The notes: generated by a model from the letters alone, not told the origin. Shown: positions 1 to 9,806, counted from the stretch's first letter. The stretch is DNA of 41,134 bases from Micromonospora globispora (GCF_003857015.1 NZ_QGGF01000398.1:1-41134); one strand, 5' to 3'. Translations and numbers: made by a program.

Positions 1-3000
1 GAGCAGGACCGCCCAGCGCCGGACCGGCTGGGCGGAACCGACCGGCGGGATGGTGGCCGCGCGGACCAGCTCGGCGAGCACGCCGAGCAGCGCGGCCGCG
101 GCCGCGTACACCCCGGCGGGCAGGCCGGTGATGATGGCGGCCACGGCGCTGACCGTCGCGCCGCCCACCACGGCCACGCTCGCGTACGGCAGGTACTGCG
201 GGACGTGTCGGCGGACCAGCGCCACCGTGGCCAGCCCGAGGCTGGACGCGGCCAGCGCGGCGGTGAGCACCACCTGCGGCGAGCGGCCGAACTCGGCGGC
301 CAGGGCGGCCACCGCACCCGGGAGCGCGAGCAGGGCGGCACCCGCCGCCGCGCCGCCGACCTGCACCAGATGCGGGGGCATCCCCTCGGTTTCGATGTCG
401 TCCACGAGCGCCGGGGCGAGCATCCGGGCCAGGGCGGCCACCACGATCCCGATCAGCGCGATGCTGCCGAGCGCCAGCGCGGTGGTCCACGGGCGGACCA
501 GCCCGGCGCCGGCCGCGTGCAGGGCCACCACCCCGGCCACCGTGGCCCGGGACAGGGCCGCCCGGGGGTCGATCGACGACACCGCGGCCATGCCGAAGAC
601 CGCGGCGACGGTGGCTCCCACCAGCACCGGCGACCACCAGGGCAGGTCGAAGGCGGCCGGGGTGCCGATGGTGGCGAGCACGACGGCCGCCCCGGCGACG
701 TCGTACTTCCAGGCCGGCGGTAGCAGGATGCCGGCGGCGACGGCCAACAGCGCCAGCGCGACGGGCGCCTGCCAGGTCGACCCGCCGGTCGGCGCGGCCG
801 GCCAGCCGGTGAGGTCACCGGCCCAGATCGGACCGGGAGTGGCGAGTACGCCGACCCCGCCGCGCAGCGCGCTCCAACCGGCGATCAGGCCGATCAGGGT
901 GCCGCCGACCGCGATGCCGAGGATCGGCCCGCGGCGCCACTCCTCCGGCATCGCCCGTGCCGCCACGGCGACCAGCAGCACCAGCGCCGCCGCGACCACG
1001 AGCTGCCCGCCGGGAGCCAGCACGGCGGCGATCCGGACCAGAGTCGCGATCAGCGCGGCGGTGGTCGCGGCGGCGGCCAGGTCGGCACCGTCCAGGGTGA
1101 GGTCCGGGCGTCGGCCCCGGTCGATGGACGGGGCGAGGAAGAGCAGCAGCGCGGCGACCAGCAGCAGTGCGCCGACCCAGGCATCGGCGGCGGTGGTCCC
1201 GGGCGACCCGAACGCGGCGGCGGCGACCCCCACCGCTCCCAGGACCGTCCCGACGGTGTGCGGCATGCTGAGGTGCCGTTGCGCCACCTGAAGGATGGCC
1301 GCGTACCCGAGGGTCACGCAGACGCCGAGGAAGCTCGCCGCGAGGATCGGGACGGTGACGTCACGGATGCTGGCCGCGGTCGGGGTCGGGTCGGGGGGCA
1401 CGGTGGCGGCGACGAACGCGGCGACCGCCCCCGGCAGCGCGAACGCCGCCCCGCCGGCGGCCCAACCGGCGACCACGTCGGCCGGCGACGGGGCGGTCCG
1501 GAGCCGCGGGCTGAGCGAGATCAGCGCGCCGGCCAGGAAGAGGGTGACCAGCGCGGCGGAGGTCAGCGCCGGCCGGGCGAGCGCCGCGCCGGCGCCGATC
1601 AGGCCCAGTGTGGCCGCGGTGACGGCGTGGACCTGCGCGGTGCGTTCGGTGCCCGCCGAGAGCCCGAGGATCCCGATGCCCACCGCGGTCAGCAGCATCG
1701 GCCAGGCGGCGGCCGTCCAGCCCAGCCCGAGGGAGGCCGGCACCGCGAGCGCGGTCAGGGCCGCCCCGACCACCGCGAAGTCCCGGCGGATCTCCGGCGG
1801 CAGTGCGATCACGGCCGCGATGGTCAGCAGGAAGGCGCTGGCGGCGAGCTGCCAGCCGGTCGGGCCGACCGCCGCCGCGAGCTCGGTGTGCCACCGGTCC
1901 AGGTCCGCCGACCAGGCGGGCAGCGACGCGCGGACCGGGGCGAGCCCGGTGCGCAGCGCACCACCGGCCACCACCAGGCCGCTGACCGTCAGGGCGATCG
2001 CCGAGGCGAACTGCGGCCCACGCCGGATTTCCTCCGGTACGGCCCGCACGACCAGTCCGGTGAGGGTGATGACCGCCGCGATGAGCAGCAGCGACCGGCC
2101 CGGGTAGGCGACCGAGGCGATCCGGCCCAGCGCACCGATCGCCGCGAGGGTGACGATGCCGGCGCCGACGTCGGGCAGCGGCGGTCGACGCAGCACCAGC
2201 GTGCCGGCCAGCCCGACCAGCGAGGCGAGCAGCAGCACGGCGCCCGCGCCGGTGGCGGCCGGAACGGTGTCGGCGCGCAGCAGCGCGGTGGCCGCGTACG
2301 CCAGGGCGACGGCGACCGCCGCACCGTGCAGTACCCAGGTCAGCTCGCGCAGCCAGGGCACCGGGCGGACCGGATCGGGCGCCGCGCCGGCGACCCCCGC
2401 GTCGACTACCGCGTCGGCCTCCTCCGGGTCCGTCTCCGGGCGCCCCTCGGCGGAACGCTGCCGGGGCGCGGCCGCCGGCGGAGGCGGCGGAGGCAGGTCC
2501 CGCCGGACCGGTCGTTCGAGGGCCACCGCTGAGCGGGCCAGCGCGAGGTCGATGACCGCGACCGCGGTGAGCGCCAGCGCCCAGCCCGTCGGACCGGTGA
2601 CCCGGTCGTACCCGAACAGCGGCAGCACCGGCTGCGCGGCGAGCACCGTGGCGAACCGCGGCGCGCGTAGCCCGGTCCACTGCGCGTACCCGAAGGCGAC
2701 CGCGGTGGTGACCAGGAAGATGGAGCCGGCGAAGGCCGAGCCGGAGGCGGCGCCGCCGATCCGGTCGACCGCCCAGAGCGCGTACCCGGCCAGCGGCACC
2801 AGCAGCAGGCCGACCGCGGCGATGGTCTCCGCGGTCGAGGTGAGCCCGCGCCGGGCCAGCACCGGCGGGGCGAGCAGCATCAGCACCGTCGCGATGAGCA
2901 GCACGCCCAGCCGGGCGAGCGCGTCCATCGAACTGGTCGCCACCGCGGCGAAGACCACCGCGGCCACCCCGAGCAGCAGCGCGCCGAGCCCGAGCGGGAT

Positions 3001-3352
3001 GTTCTGCACCTCCCGGGACGACGCCTCCGGCGGGTGCTCCGGGTCGTCGACGTCCAGCCACCGGGCGGCGGCCGGGGCGTCGGCGCAGCACGCGGCGGGG
3101 ACGAGTGGCCTGCTTAATCCGTTCCTCGCCGGCGTGCGCGAGGATGTCCCGCTGGAAGAGCGCGGCCTGCATCTTCGCGGCGAGCTGCCGCTGCTCGGCG
3201 GCGATGGCGGCCTCCCGGGCCTTCATCTCCGCGATGGACCGCTCGATCTCCGCCAAGTGCTCGATCCACTGGGGCTGGTCCGCGCCGCAGTGCGGGCACT
3301 GGGCGGCCGGCTTGATCTCCCGGCCGCACGAGGCGCACTTGAAGACTTGCAC
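1..3352 (-). CDS. Zinc-ribbon polytopic membrane protein, SCO7613 C-terminal-domain type; partial and frameshifted
   Basis: GTG start at 3352 preceded by GGAGG. The N-terminus reads MQVFKCASCGREIKPAAQCP and carries two CxxC pairs, i.e. a zinc ribbon. An acidic, Ala/Glu-rich coiled-coil stretch follows (about residues 25-80, to about base 3110). From about 3065 down to base 1 the coding frame is one base off; there it encodes more than 1,000 residues of alternating hydrophobic helices and Arg/Pro-rich loops, with well over twenty membrane segments. It runs off the left edge. In actinobacterial relatives as I recall them (SCO7613 C-terminal-domain membrane proteins) the ribbon and the membrane part are one protein, so I read this as one gene with a +1 shift between about 3110 and 3060. 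The alternative is a separate membrane gene starting at GTG 3009. Function unknown. Confidence 0.7.
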
Positions 3353-3462
3353 GACACCCCTCCGTCCGGCCGGCCCGCACTGTGGACCTCCACTGTCGCA
3401 GCATGCCCTGACGAAGCGGGGATTTCGACAGTTGCCGGCGGGTTCGGGGCAACAAATGACAG

Positions 3463-3495
3463 CGGCCGGCCGTGGAGCAGCTCCACGGCCGGCCG
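3463..3495 (-). terminator. Terminator hairpin of the UDP-glucose dehydrogenase gene
   Basis: Perfect 15-bp stem (CGGCCGGCCGTGGAG and its complement) around the loop CAG. It lies 18 bp beyond the ugd stop codon and is followed on the minus strand by CTGTCATTTGTT. It separates ugd from the zinc-ribbon gene further down the same strand. Confidence 0.75.
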
Positions 3496-3512
3496 TTCGG
3501 GGGTCGAAGGGG

Positions 3513-4940
3513 TCAGGGGCGGCCGAGGCCGCGGTACTCCCAACCCGCCTGGGTCCACAGTGTGGAGTCGAGGCAGTTGCGGCCGTCCACCACCTTGCGG
3601 CCGCTGACCAGCTCGCCGAGGGCAACCGGGTCGGCGTTGCGGAACTCCGCCCACTCGGTCAGCACGCAGACCAGGTCGGCGCCGCTGACGGCGTCGTTCA
3701 TGGTCTCCTCGTACGTCAGCTCGGGCACGGCCCGGCGGGCGTTCTCCATGCCCTGCGGGTCGAACACGTGCACGTCCGCGCCGGCCTTGCCGAGCAGCGC
3801 GGCGACCGCCAGCGCCGGGGCGTCCCGGACGTCGTCGGTGTTGGGCTTGAAGGTGGCGCCGAGCACGGCGATCCGGGTGCCGGAGAGGTCCGGGCCGGCC
3901 GGGCCGGACCGGCGGCCGAGCAGCTCGGCGGCGAGCTGGACCACCCGGGTGCGGCGGCGCAGGTTGATCAGGTCGACCTCGTGCAGGAAGCGGAGCGCCT
4001 CACCGGCGCCGAGCTCCTGGGCGCGGGCCTGGAAGGCGCGGATGTCCTTGGGCAGGCAGGCGCCGCCGAAGCCGAGACCGGCCTGCAGGAAGCGGTTGCC
4101 GATCCGCGGGTCGTACCCGATGGAGCGGGCCAGCTGGGTGACGTCGCCGCCGGCGGCCTCGCAGACCTCGGCCATCGCGTTGATGAAGGAGATCTTGGTG
4201 GCCAGGAAGGCGTTCGCGGCGACCTTGACCAGCTCGGCGGTGGCGAAGTCGGTGACCACCAGGGGCACCTCGCGGTCCTCCGTGGCAGCCAGGTCGAAGA
4301 CGCCCTTGTGGGCGGCGTAGAGCATGCCGTTGGCCCACTCGCTCTTGACGCCGACCACGATCCGGTTGGGGCGCAGCACGTCGTCGACGGCGAAGCCCTC
4401 CTGGAGGAACTCGGGGCTCCACGCCACCTCGACGCCGAGGTCGGCCGGGGTGTGCTTGCCGACCAGCTGCTCGACCCACTCGGCGGTGCCCACCGGCACG
4501 GTGGACTTGCCGACGATCAGGGCCTTGCGGGTCAGGTGCTGGGCCAGGCTGGTCACCGACGCCTCGACGTACGACAGGTCGGCGCCCATGCCGTCGGCCC
4601 GCTGCGGGGTGCCCACGCAGATGAAGTGGACGTCACCGAACTCGGCGGTCTCGGCGATGTCGGTGCTGAAGCGCAGCCGGCCGGCGGCCATGTTGCGCCG
4701 GAGCAGCTCGTCCAGGCCGGGCTCGTGGATCGGCACCTCGCCGGCGTTCAGCTTGGCGATCTTCTCGGCGTCGACGTCGTAGCCCAGCACCTCGTAGCCG
4801 AGCTCGGCGTAGCAGATGGCGTACGTCGCACCGAGGTAGCCGGTGCCGAGGAAGGTCACCCGGGGCCGCGCCGCGCCGGAGGGCGGGGTCACCGCGGCGA
4901 TGGCCGGCATCGGCTGGGTGTTCGGGTACGGGATCGTCAC
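3513..4940 (-). CDS. ugd: UDP-glucose 6-dehydrogenase
   Basis: Cytoplasmic enzyme that oxidises UDP-glucose twice with NAD+ to UDP-glucuronate, a precursor of uronic-acid-containing surface polymers. A Rossmann motif (FLGTGYLGATYA) follows a 25-30-residue variable N-terminus. VGKSTVPVGTAE is typical of the UDP-glucose/GDP-mannose dehydrogenase family. The catalytic cysteine lies in GFGGACLPKD (Cys295 counted from GTG 4940). The C-terminal UDP-binding domain has GATFKPNTDDVRDAPA. About 475 residues is normal. I chose GTG 4940, which has GGAGAA about 10 nt upstream; a TTG at 4985 would add 15 residues. It is monocistronic, with a strong hairpin terminator downstream and a 240-bp divergent gap shared with the acyl-CoA dehydrogenase. 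Confidence 0.93.
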   Translation of the reverse strand: MTIPYPNTQPMPAIAAVTPPSGAARPRVTFLGTGYLGATYAICYAELGYEVLGYDVDAEKIAKLNAGEVPIHEPGLDELLRRNMAAGRLRFSTDIAETAEFGDVHFICVGTPQRADGMGADLSYVEASVTSLAQHLTRKALIVGKSTVPVGTAEWVEQLVGKHTPADLGVEVAWSPEFLQEGFAVDDVLRPNRIVVGVKSEWANGMLYAAHKGVFDLAATEDREVPLVVTDFATAELVKVAANAFLATKISFINAMAEVCEAAGGDVTQLARSIGYDPRIGNRFLQAGLGFGGACLPKDIRAFQARAQELGAGEALRFLHEVDLINLRRRTRVVQLAAELLGRRSGPAGPDLSGTRIAVLGATFKPNTDDVRDAPALAVAALLGKAGADVHVFDPQGMENARRAVPELTYEETMNDAVSGADLVCVLTEWAEFRNADPVALGELVSGRKVVDGRNCLDSTLWTQAGWEYRGLGRP

Positions 4941-5182
4941 GCCTGTCTTCTCCGCTCGCACTGGCGGCGCTTCGTTGCGTCGCAATCTGCTGCGGCGCCT
5001 GGCCGGGCACCGGTGGGGGACTATTCATGTGGTCGCCGGTCGGCGTCAACGCCTGTCACGCACGAGCCTACGCGGCGGTAAGGAGCACCAGAACCCCGGT
5101 CGCTATCCTTCACCCTGCGCGGTCGGCGGTTCATACGGCGCTACGGACCTGCGCATGATAGCGGTGAAGGGGAGGGGCCGAC

Positions 5183-6346
5183 ATGGCCGCAGAGCAGTCG
5201 TTCGACGTCTACCGGTTGCCCGAGGAGCACGAGGCGATCCGGGAGGCGGTCCGTGAGGTCTGTGCGGCGAAGGTGGCTCCGCACGCCGCCGAGGCGGACG
5301 AGACCGGTGAGTTCCCGAAGGCGTCGTACGACGCCCTGCGGGCCGCCGATTTTCACGCCCCGCACATCCCGGTCGAGTACGGGGGTGCCGGGGCAGATGC
5401 GCTGGCCACGGCCATCGTGATCGAGGAGGTGGCCCGGGCCTGTGCCTCGTCCTCGCTGATCCCGGCGGTGAACAAGCTGGGCACCATGCCGCTGATCCTG
5501 GCCGGGTCGGAGGAGCTCAAGCGGAAGTACCTGACCAGGGTCGCCTCCGGCGACGCGATGTTCTCGTACTGCCTCTCGGAGCCGGAGGCGGGCAGCGACG
5601 CCGCCTCGATGACCACGAAGGCGGTCCGGGACGGCGACCACTGGGTGCTCAACGGCGTCAAGCGGTGGATCACCAACGCCGGCGTCTCCGAGTACTACAC
5701 CGTCTTTGCTGTGACCGATCCCACAGCCCGCTCGCGGGGCATCTCCGCCTTCGTGATCGAGAAGTCGGACGAGGGCGTCAGCTTCGGCGCGCCCGAGAAG
5801 AAGCTCGGCATCAAGGGGTCGCCGACCCGCGAGGTCTACTTCGACAACGTCCGGATCCCGGCCGACCGCATGATCGGCGCCGAGGGCACCGGCTTCGCGA
5901 CCGCGATGAAGACCCTGGACCACACCCGGGTCACCATCGCCGCCCAGGCCGTCGGCATCGCCCAGGGCGCCCTCGACTACGCCAAGGGCTACATCCAGGA
6001 GCGCAAGCAGTTCGGCAAGCCGGTGGCCGACTTCCAGGGCATCCAGTTCATGCTCGCCGACATGGGCATGAAGCTGGAGGCGGCCCGGCAGCTCACCTAC
6101 GCGGCGGCCGGCAAGTCCGAGCGCGGCGACGCGGACCTGACCTACTTCGGCGCCGCGGCGAAGTGCTTCGCCTCGGACGCCGCCATGGAGATCACCACCG
6201 ACGCGGTGCAGCTGCTCGGCGGGTACGGCTACACCCGCGACTACCCGGTCGAGCGGATGATGCGGGACGCGAAGATCACCCAGATCTACGAGGGCACCAA
6301 CCAGGTCCAGCGCATCGTCATGGCCCGGCAGCTGCTCAAGGGCTGA
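5183..6346 (+). CDS. Acyl-CoA dehydrogenase
   Basis: FAD-dependent flavoenzyme of 387 residues, the usual size for the family. It introduces an alpha,beta double bond into acyl-CoA and passes electrons to ETF. Visible signatures are YCLSEPEAGSDAASM (FAD/substrate region), WVLNGVKRWITNAG, the mid-domain KLGIKGSPTREVYFDNVRIP, and the C-terminal QLLGGYGYTRDYPVERMMRDA. The catalytic base is Glu370 in QIYEGTNQ, the position used by short/medium-chain enzymes. ATG 5183 follows AAGGGGAGG. The exact acyl chain cannot be read from the sequence; short- or branched-chain is likely, and the nearby acetoacetyl-CoA synthetase fits fatty-acid or branched-chain catabolism. Confidence 0.92.
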   Translation: MAAEQSFDVYRLPEEHEAIREAVREVCAAKVAPHAAEADETGEFPKASYDALRAADFHAPHIPVEYGGAGADALATAIVIEEVARACASSSLIPAVNKLGTMPLILAGSEELKRKYLTRVASGDAMFSYCLSEPEAGSDAASMTTKAVRDGDHWVLNGVKRWITNAGVSEYYTVFAVTDPTARSRGISAFVIEKSDEGVSFGAPEKKLGIKGSPTREVYFDNVRIPADRMIGAEGTGFATAMKTLDHTRVTIAAQAVGIAQGALDYAKGYIQERKQFGKPVADFQGIQFMLADMGMKLEAARQLTYAAAGKSERGDADLTYFGAAAKCFASDAAMEITTDAVQLLGGYGYTRDYPVERMMRDAKITQIYEGTNQVQRIVMARQLLKG

Positions 6347-6366
6347 CCGGACCGACAGCGGTACGG

Positions 6367-6396
6367 GCGGGCGGGCCGGAGTTCCGGCCCGCCCGC
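6367..6396. terminator. Bidirectional hairpin terminator between convergent genes
   Basis: Perfect 13-bp GC stem (GCGGGCGGGCCGG and its complement) with the loop AGTT. It sits between the stop codon of the acyl-CoA dehydrogenase and that of the convergent membrane-protein gene. There is no T-tract, as is common in high-GC actinobacteria. Confidence 0.7.
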
Positions 6397-6401
6397 GGCT
6401 G

Positions 6402-7061
6402 TCATCGGGTCTCGGTGCCCTCCGGTCGGGTGGTGGCGCGCGGCGGCGCGGACCACGGCGACTCGCCGCTGGTACGGCGGGGCAGGGGTTCGGTGGGGGT
6501 CGGTTCGGGATAGCCGAGGGTGAGCGGGGCGGTGTTCTGCTCGGTCTTCGTGCCGGACGGCGGCCAGTCACTGAGCGAGAAGGTGTTCTCGGTCGGCTGG
6601 TCGGCCGAGGTCAGCTCCGCCTCGGCCGCCGGCTTCTCGGGCCACCGCCGCCACCGCTGACCGCTGAAAACCGCCATCAGCAGCAGTACGCCGATCAGGA
6701 ACAGGCTGCCGTTCTGCACCGGCTGGCGCAGCGGCAGGGGGTCGCCGAACGCCTTCCAGTTCTCGGGGATCCGGTCGAGGACGTTGAACGGCGCGACGAA
6801 CAGCCCGACGTACGGGCTGATCAGCAGCAGCCCGGCGACGAGCGGACCGAGCGGCGAGAAGCGCAGCGTGCCGAGCAGGCCGAGCAGGATGCCGGCGACG
6901 CCGAGGTAGACGGCCGGCTCGATCAGGTTGGGCGTGGTGGCCGAATGGATCTCGACCCAGCGGTTCACGGTCTGGCCAGACCCGTCCTGACCGAGGGTGA
7001 CGAGCACCCAGGTGAGCGGCGCCACCACCAACCCGACGAGGAAGCTCCAGAGATGTCGCAT
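6402..7061 (-). CDS. Small membrane protein, unknown function
   Basis: 219 residues. Four predicted membrane segments lie at about residues 5-23, 46-66, 69-92 and 118-135, followed by an 80-residue hydrophilic tail rich in Pro, Thr and Glu that is probably cytoplasmic. I recognise no enzymatic motif. The family appears to be an uncharacterised actinobacterial membrane protein. ATG 7061 has no Shine-Dalgarno but has TACGGT six bases upstream, which suggests a leaderless transcript. It is divergent from the thioesterase across only 23 bp and convergent with the acyl-CoA dehydrogenase. Confidence 0.75.
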   Translation of the reverse strand: MRHLWSFLVGLVVAPLTWVLVTLGQDGSGQTVNRWVEIHSATTPNLIEPAVYLGVAGILLGLLGTLRFSPLGPLVAGLLLISPYVGLFVAPFNVLDRIPENWKAFGDPLPLRQPVQNGSLFLIGVLLLMAVFSGQRWRRWPEKPAAEAELTSADQPTENTFSLSDWPPSGTKTEQNTAPLTLGYPEPTPTEPLPRRTSGESPWSAPPRATTRPEGTETR

Positions 7062-7067
7062 CCGCGC

Positions 7068-7077
7068 ACCGTACCGT
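7068..7077. promoter_or_regulatory. Overlapping divergent -10 boxes for two leaderless genes
   Basis: The sequence ACCGTACCGT holds a minus-strand TACGGT (7073-7068, six bases before ATG 7061) and a plus-strand TACCGT (7072-7077, seven bases before ATG 7085). The two boxes share the central TA. Neither gene has a Shine-Dalgarno. Actinobacterial -10 boxes follow TANNNT, and a 6-7 nt gap would put transcription start at the A of each ATG. Confidence 0.6.
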
Positions 7078-7084
7078 TTTCGGC

Positions 7085-7603
7085 ATGACAGATCACCCCT
7101 CCACCGGCCCGCTGGGCAAGCCGACCTCGTACTCCCGGGTCACGCTCAGCCGGATCATGACCGCCGTCGATGTCAATCTGTACGGGACCGTGCACGGTGG
7201 GGTACTGATGAAGTTCGTCGACGACGTGGCCGGGGCGGCCGCGGCCCGGCACAGCGGCGGCACGGCGGTCACCGCGTCGATCGACGAGATCGTGTTCTCC
7301 GAGCCGGTCCGGGTCGGTGACCTGGTGCACGCGCACGCCCAGGTGAACTGGACCGGCAACACCTCGATGGAGGTCGGGGTGAAGGTGGTCGCCGAGCGCT
7401 GGGACTCGGCCGAGGACGAGCCGGTCCGGGTGGCCACCGCGTACCTGGTCTTCGTCGGCGTCGACGTGGGCGGCGCGCCGCGGGCGGTCCGGCCGGTGAT
7501 CCCGGAGACCCCCGAGGACGAGCGCCGCTACCGGGAGGCGGAGATCCGCCGCGCCCACCGGCTGGCCCGGCGACGGGCGATCCAGGCGCACCGGGCGGGC
7601 TGA
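7085..7603 (+). CDS. Acyl-CoA thioesterase, hot-dog fold
   Basis: Hydrolyses acyl-CoA thioesters. The single hot-dog domain covers about residues 15-130 with the helix signature NLYGTVHGGVLMKFVDD followed by AAARHSGGTAVTASIDEIVF, typical of the YciA/cytosolic acyl-CoA thioester hydrolase family. The C-terminal tail (residues 140-172) is charged, with many Arg and Glu. 172 residues is slightly longer than YciA. ATG 7085 lacks a Shine-Dalgarno but has TACCGT seven bases upstream, so it is probably leaderless. It is followed by a hairpin and then by acetoacetyl-CoA synthetase, which fits CoA-ester metabolism. Substrate range is not visible. Confidence 0.88.
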   Translation: MTDHPSTGPLGKPTSYSRVTLSRIMTAVDVNLYGTVHGGVLMKFVDDVAGAAAARHSGGTAVTASIDEIVFSEPVRVGDLVHAHAQVNWTGNTSMEVGVKVVAERWDSAEDEPVRVATAYLVFVGVDVGGAPRAVRPVIPETPEDERRYREAEIRRAHRLARRRAIQAHRAG

Positions 7604-7608
7604 GGGCG

Positions 7609-7640
7609 GCCCACATACCTGCTGTTCAGGGCATGTGGGC
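7609..7640 (+). terminator. Hairpin after the thioesterase gene
   Basis: GCCCACAT at 7609-7616 pairs with ATGTGGGC at 7633-7640. An inner CTG/CAG pairing narrows the 16-base loop. It lies directly downstream of the thioesterase stop codon. Confidence 0.5.
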
Positions 7641-7753
7641 TGGCCACGCCCCCTCACCGGTACCCGGTGCGGAGAATGGCCCTGCGGGGTAGGGCAAGAT
7701 GGCGCCACGGCCCATGCACAGTGTCGTGACGGGGCCTCAGGGAGGGTGGAGCA

Positions 7754-9799
7754 GTGGGTGACGTGCTGTGGACGCCGCCGGCGGACGTGCGTGAGCGGTC
7801 CCGGATCGGCGACTACCTGCGCTGGCTGGCCGAGCACCGGGGGCTGGAGTTCGCCGACTACGACGCGCTGTGGCGCTGGTCGGTCACGGACCTCGACGCG
7901 TTCTGGCGGTCGATCTGGGACTACTTCGAGGTCGTGGCGCACACGCCGCCGACCGCCACGCTGACCGACCGGGCGATGCCCGGCACGCGCTGGTTCCCCG
8001 GCGCCACGCTCAACTATGCGGAGAACGTGCTGCGGATGCCGGGCCGGGGCGACGACGACCCGGTGGTGATCGCCCACGGGCAGACCCGGGCGCCGGTCAC
8101 GTTGACCGCCGGGCAGCTGCGCGAGCAGGTCCGCCGGGTGGCGGCCGGGCTGCGCCGGCTCGGCGTCGGCCAGGGCGACCGGGTGGCCGCGTACTCGCCG
8201 AACATCCCGGAGACGTTCGTCCTGCTGCTCGCCACCAGCAGCCTCGGTGCGATCTTTTCCTCCTGCGCCCCGGAGTTCGGCACCCGCAGCGTCACCGACC
8301 GCTGGCAGCAGATCGAGCCGAAGGTGCTGGTCGCTGTCGACGGCTACCGGTACGGCGAGAAGCCGGTCGACCGGCGCGGCGAGGTGGCCGCCATCCGGGC
8401 CGCCCTGCCGTCGCTGCAGCACACCGTCGGCATCGCGTACCTCGACCCGGCCGGTACTGACGGCCATAATTCGGCCTCCGCGCTGCTAGGCGGCGCTCCG
8501 GACCGAATGAAGGCCGCGCCAGGGGGCGCGATCTCCTGGGATGAGCTGGCCGCCGAGACCGACGAGCCGCTGACCTTCACCCCGGTGCCGTTCGACCACC
8601 CGCTCTACGTGCTCTACTCCTCGGGCACCACCGGGCTGCCCAAGCCGATCGTGCACGGCCACGGGGGCATCCTGCTGGAGCACCTGAAGATGCTCGCCCT
8701 GCACCACGACCTGGGCCCGGCGGACCGGTTCTTCTGGTTCACCACCACCGGCTGGATGATGTGGAACTTCCTGGTCTCCGGGCCAGCGGTGGGCGCGGCG
8801 ATCGTGCTCTTCGACGGTAACCCGGGCCACCCGGACCTGGGCGCGCTCTGGCGGATGGCGGCGGAGACCGGCACCACGTACTTCGGCACCTCGGCGCCGT
8901 TCCTGCTGGCCTGCCGCAAGGCGGGCGTGGTGCCCAGGGACATCGCGGACCTCTCCGCGTTGCGCGGCGTCGGCTCAACCGGCGCGCCGCTGCCCCCCGA
9001 GGGCTTTACCTGGGTGTACGAGAACGTCGGCGACCGCCTCCAGCTCCAGTCCCTCTCCGGCGGCACCGACGTGTGCACCGGCTTCGTCGGCGGCGTGCCG
9101 CTGCTGCCGGTGCACGCCGGTGAGATCACCTGCCGGGCGCTGGGCGCCAAGGTGGAGGCCCGCTCCGCCGACGGCACCCCGGTCATCGGGCAGCTCGGCG
9201 AGCTGGTGGTCACCGAGCCGATGCCGAGCATGCCGGTGGGCTTCTGGAACGACCCCGAGGGCACCCGTTACCGGGAGGCGTACTTCGAGCTCTACCCGGG
9301 CGTGTGGCGACACGGCGACTGGATCACCATCAACGACCGGGGCGGCTGCGTGATCACGGGTCGCTCCGACGCCACCCTGAACCGGGGCGGCGTGCGGCTG
9401 GGCACCGCCGAGTTCTACTCCGTGGTGGAGGGGCTGGACGAGGTCGTCGACTCGGTGGTGGTGCACCTGGAGGACGACGAGGGCGGCGCCGGCGAGCTGC
9501 TGCTCTTCGTGGTGCTCGCCGAGGGGCTGGAGCTGGACGACGACCTGCGCAAGAAGATCTCTCGCGAGCTGCGGACCTCCCTCTCGCCGCGGCACGTGCC
9601 CGACGAGATCCACCAGGTCCGGGCCGTCCCGCGCACCCTGTCGGCGAAGAAGCTGGAGGTGCCGGTGAAGAAGATCCTCACCGGTACGCCGGTGGACAAC
9701 GCCGCCGCCAAGGGCGCCCTGGCCAACCCGGAGTCCCTCGGCGCGTTCGCCACCTTCGCCCAGCGCCGGGCCCACACCGACGAGTCGACCCCCGCCTGA
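7754..9799 (+). CDS. Acetoacetate--CoA ligase (acetoacetyl-CoA synthetase)
   Basis: ATP-dependent activation of acetoacetate to acetoacetyl-CoA through an acyl-adenylate. 681 residues, the family's normal length. The N-terminal acetyl-CoA-synthetase-like cap is DLDAFWRSIWDYFEV. The adenylate-forming core has the P-loop VLYSSGTTGLPKPIVHG and the GWMMWNF motif. SLSGGTDVCTGFVGG, RHGDW and GRSDATLNRGGVRLGTAEFY precede the C-terminal domain, whose catalytic lysine lies in TLSAKKLEVPVKK. GTG 7754 follows GGAGGGTGGA. It ends before a convergent TIGR03089 gene. The role is inferred to be use of acetoacetate from leucine, fatty-acid or polymer breakdown. A propionyl- or acetyl-CoA synthetase is less likely given the DVCTGFVGG region. 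Confidence 0.92.
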   Translation: MGDVLWTPPADVRERSRIGDYLRWLAEHRGLEFADYDALWRWSVTDLDAFWRSIWDYFEVVAHTPPTATLTDRAMPGTRWFPGATLNYAENVLRMPGRGDDDPVVIAHGQTRAPVTLTAGQLREQVRRVAAGLRRLGVGQGDRVAAYSPNIPETFVLLLATSSLGAIFSSCAPEFGTRSVTDRWQQIEPKVLVAVDGYRYGEKPVDRRGEVAAIRAALPSLQHTVGIAYLDPAGTDGHNSASALLGGAPDRMKAAPGGAISWDELAAETDEPLTFTPVPFDHPLYVLYSSGTTGLPKPIVHGHGGILLEHLKMLALHHDLGPADRFFWFTTTGWMMWNFLVSGPAVGAAIVLFDGNPGHPDLGALWRMAAETGTTYFGTSAPFLLACRKAGVVPRDIADLSALRGVGSTGAPLPPEGFTWVYENVGDRLQLQSLSGGTDVCTGFVGGVPLLPVHAGEITCRALGAKVEARSADGTPVIGQLGELVVTEPMPSMPVGFWNDPEGTRYREAYFELYPGVWRHGDWITINDRGGCVITGRSDATLNRGGVRLGTAEFYSVVEGLDEVVDSVVVHLEDDEGGAGELLLFVVLAEGLELDDDLRKKISRELRTSLSPRHVPDEIHQVRAVPRTLSAKKLEVPVKKILTGTPVDNAAAKGALANPESLGAFATFAQRRAHTDESTPA

Positions 9800-9806
9800 C
9801 CGCTAC

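Noticed and set aside
1258..2532. Long plus-strand open frames over the left membrane-protein gene
   Set aside because: Translations are Arg/Gly/Asp-rich repeats without motifs; the minus strand gives continuous membrane helices with good third-position bias.
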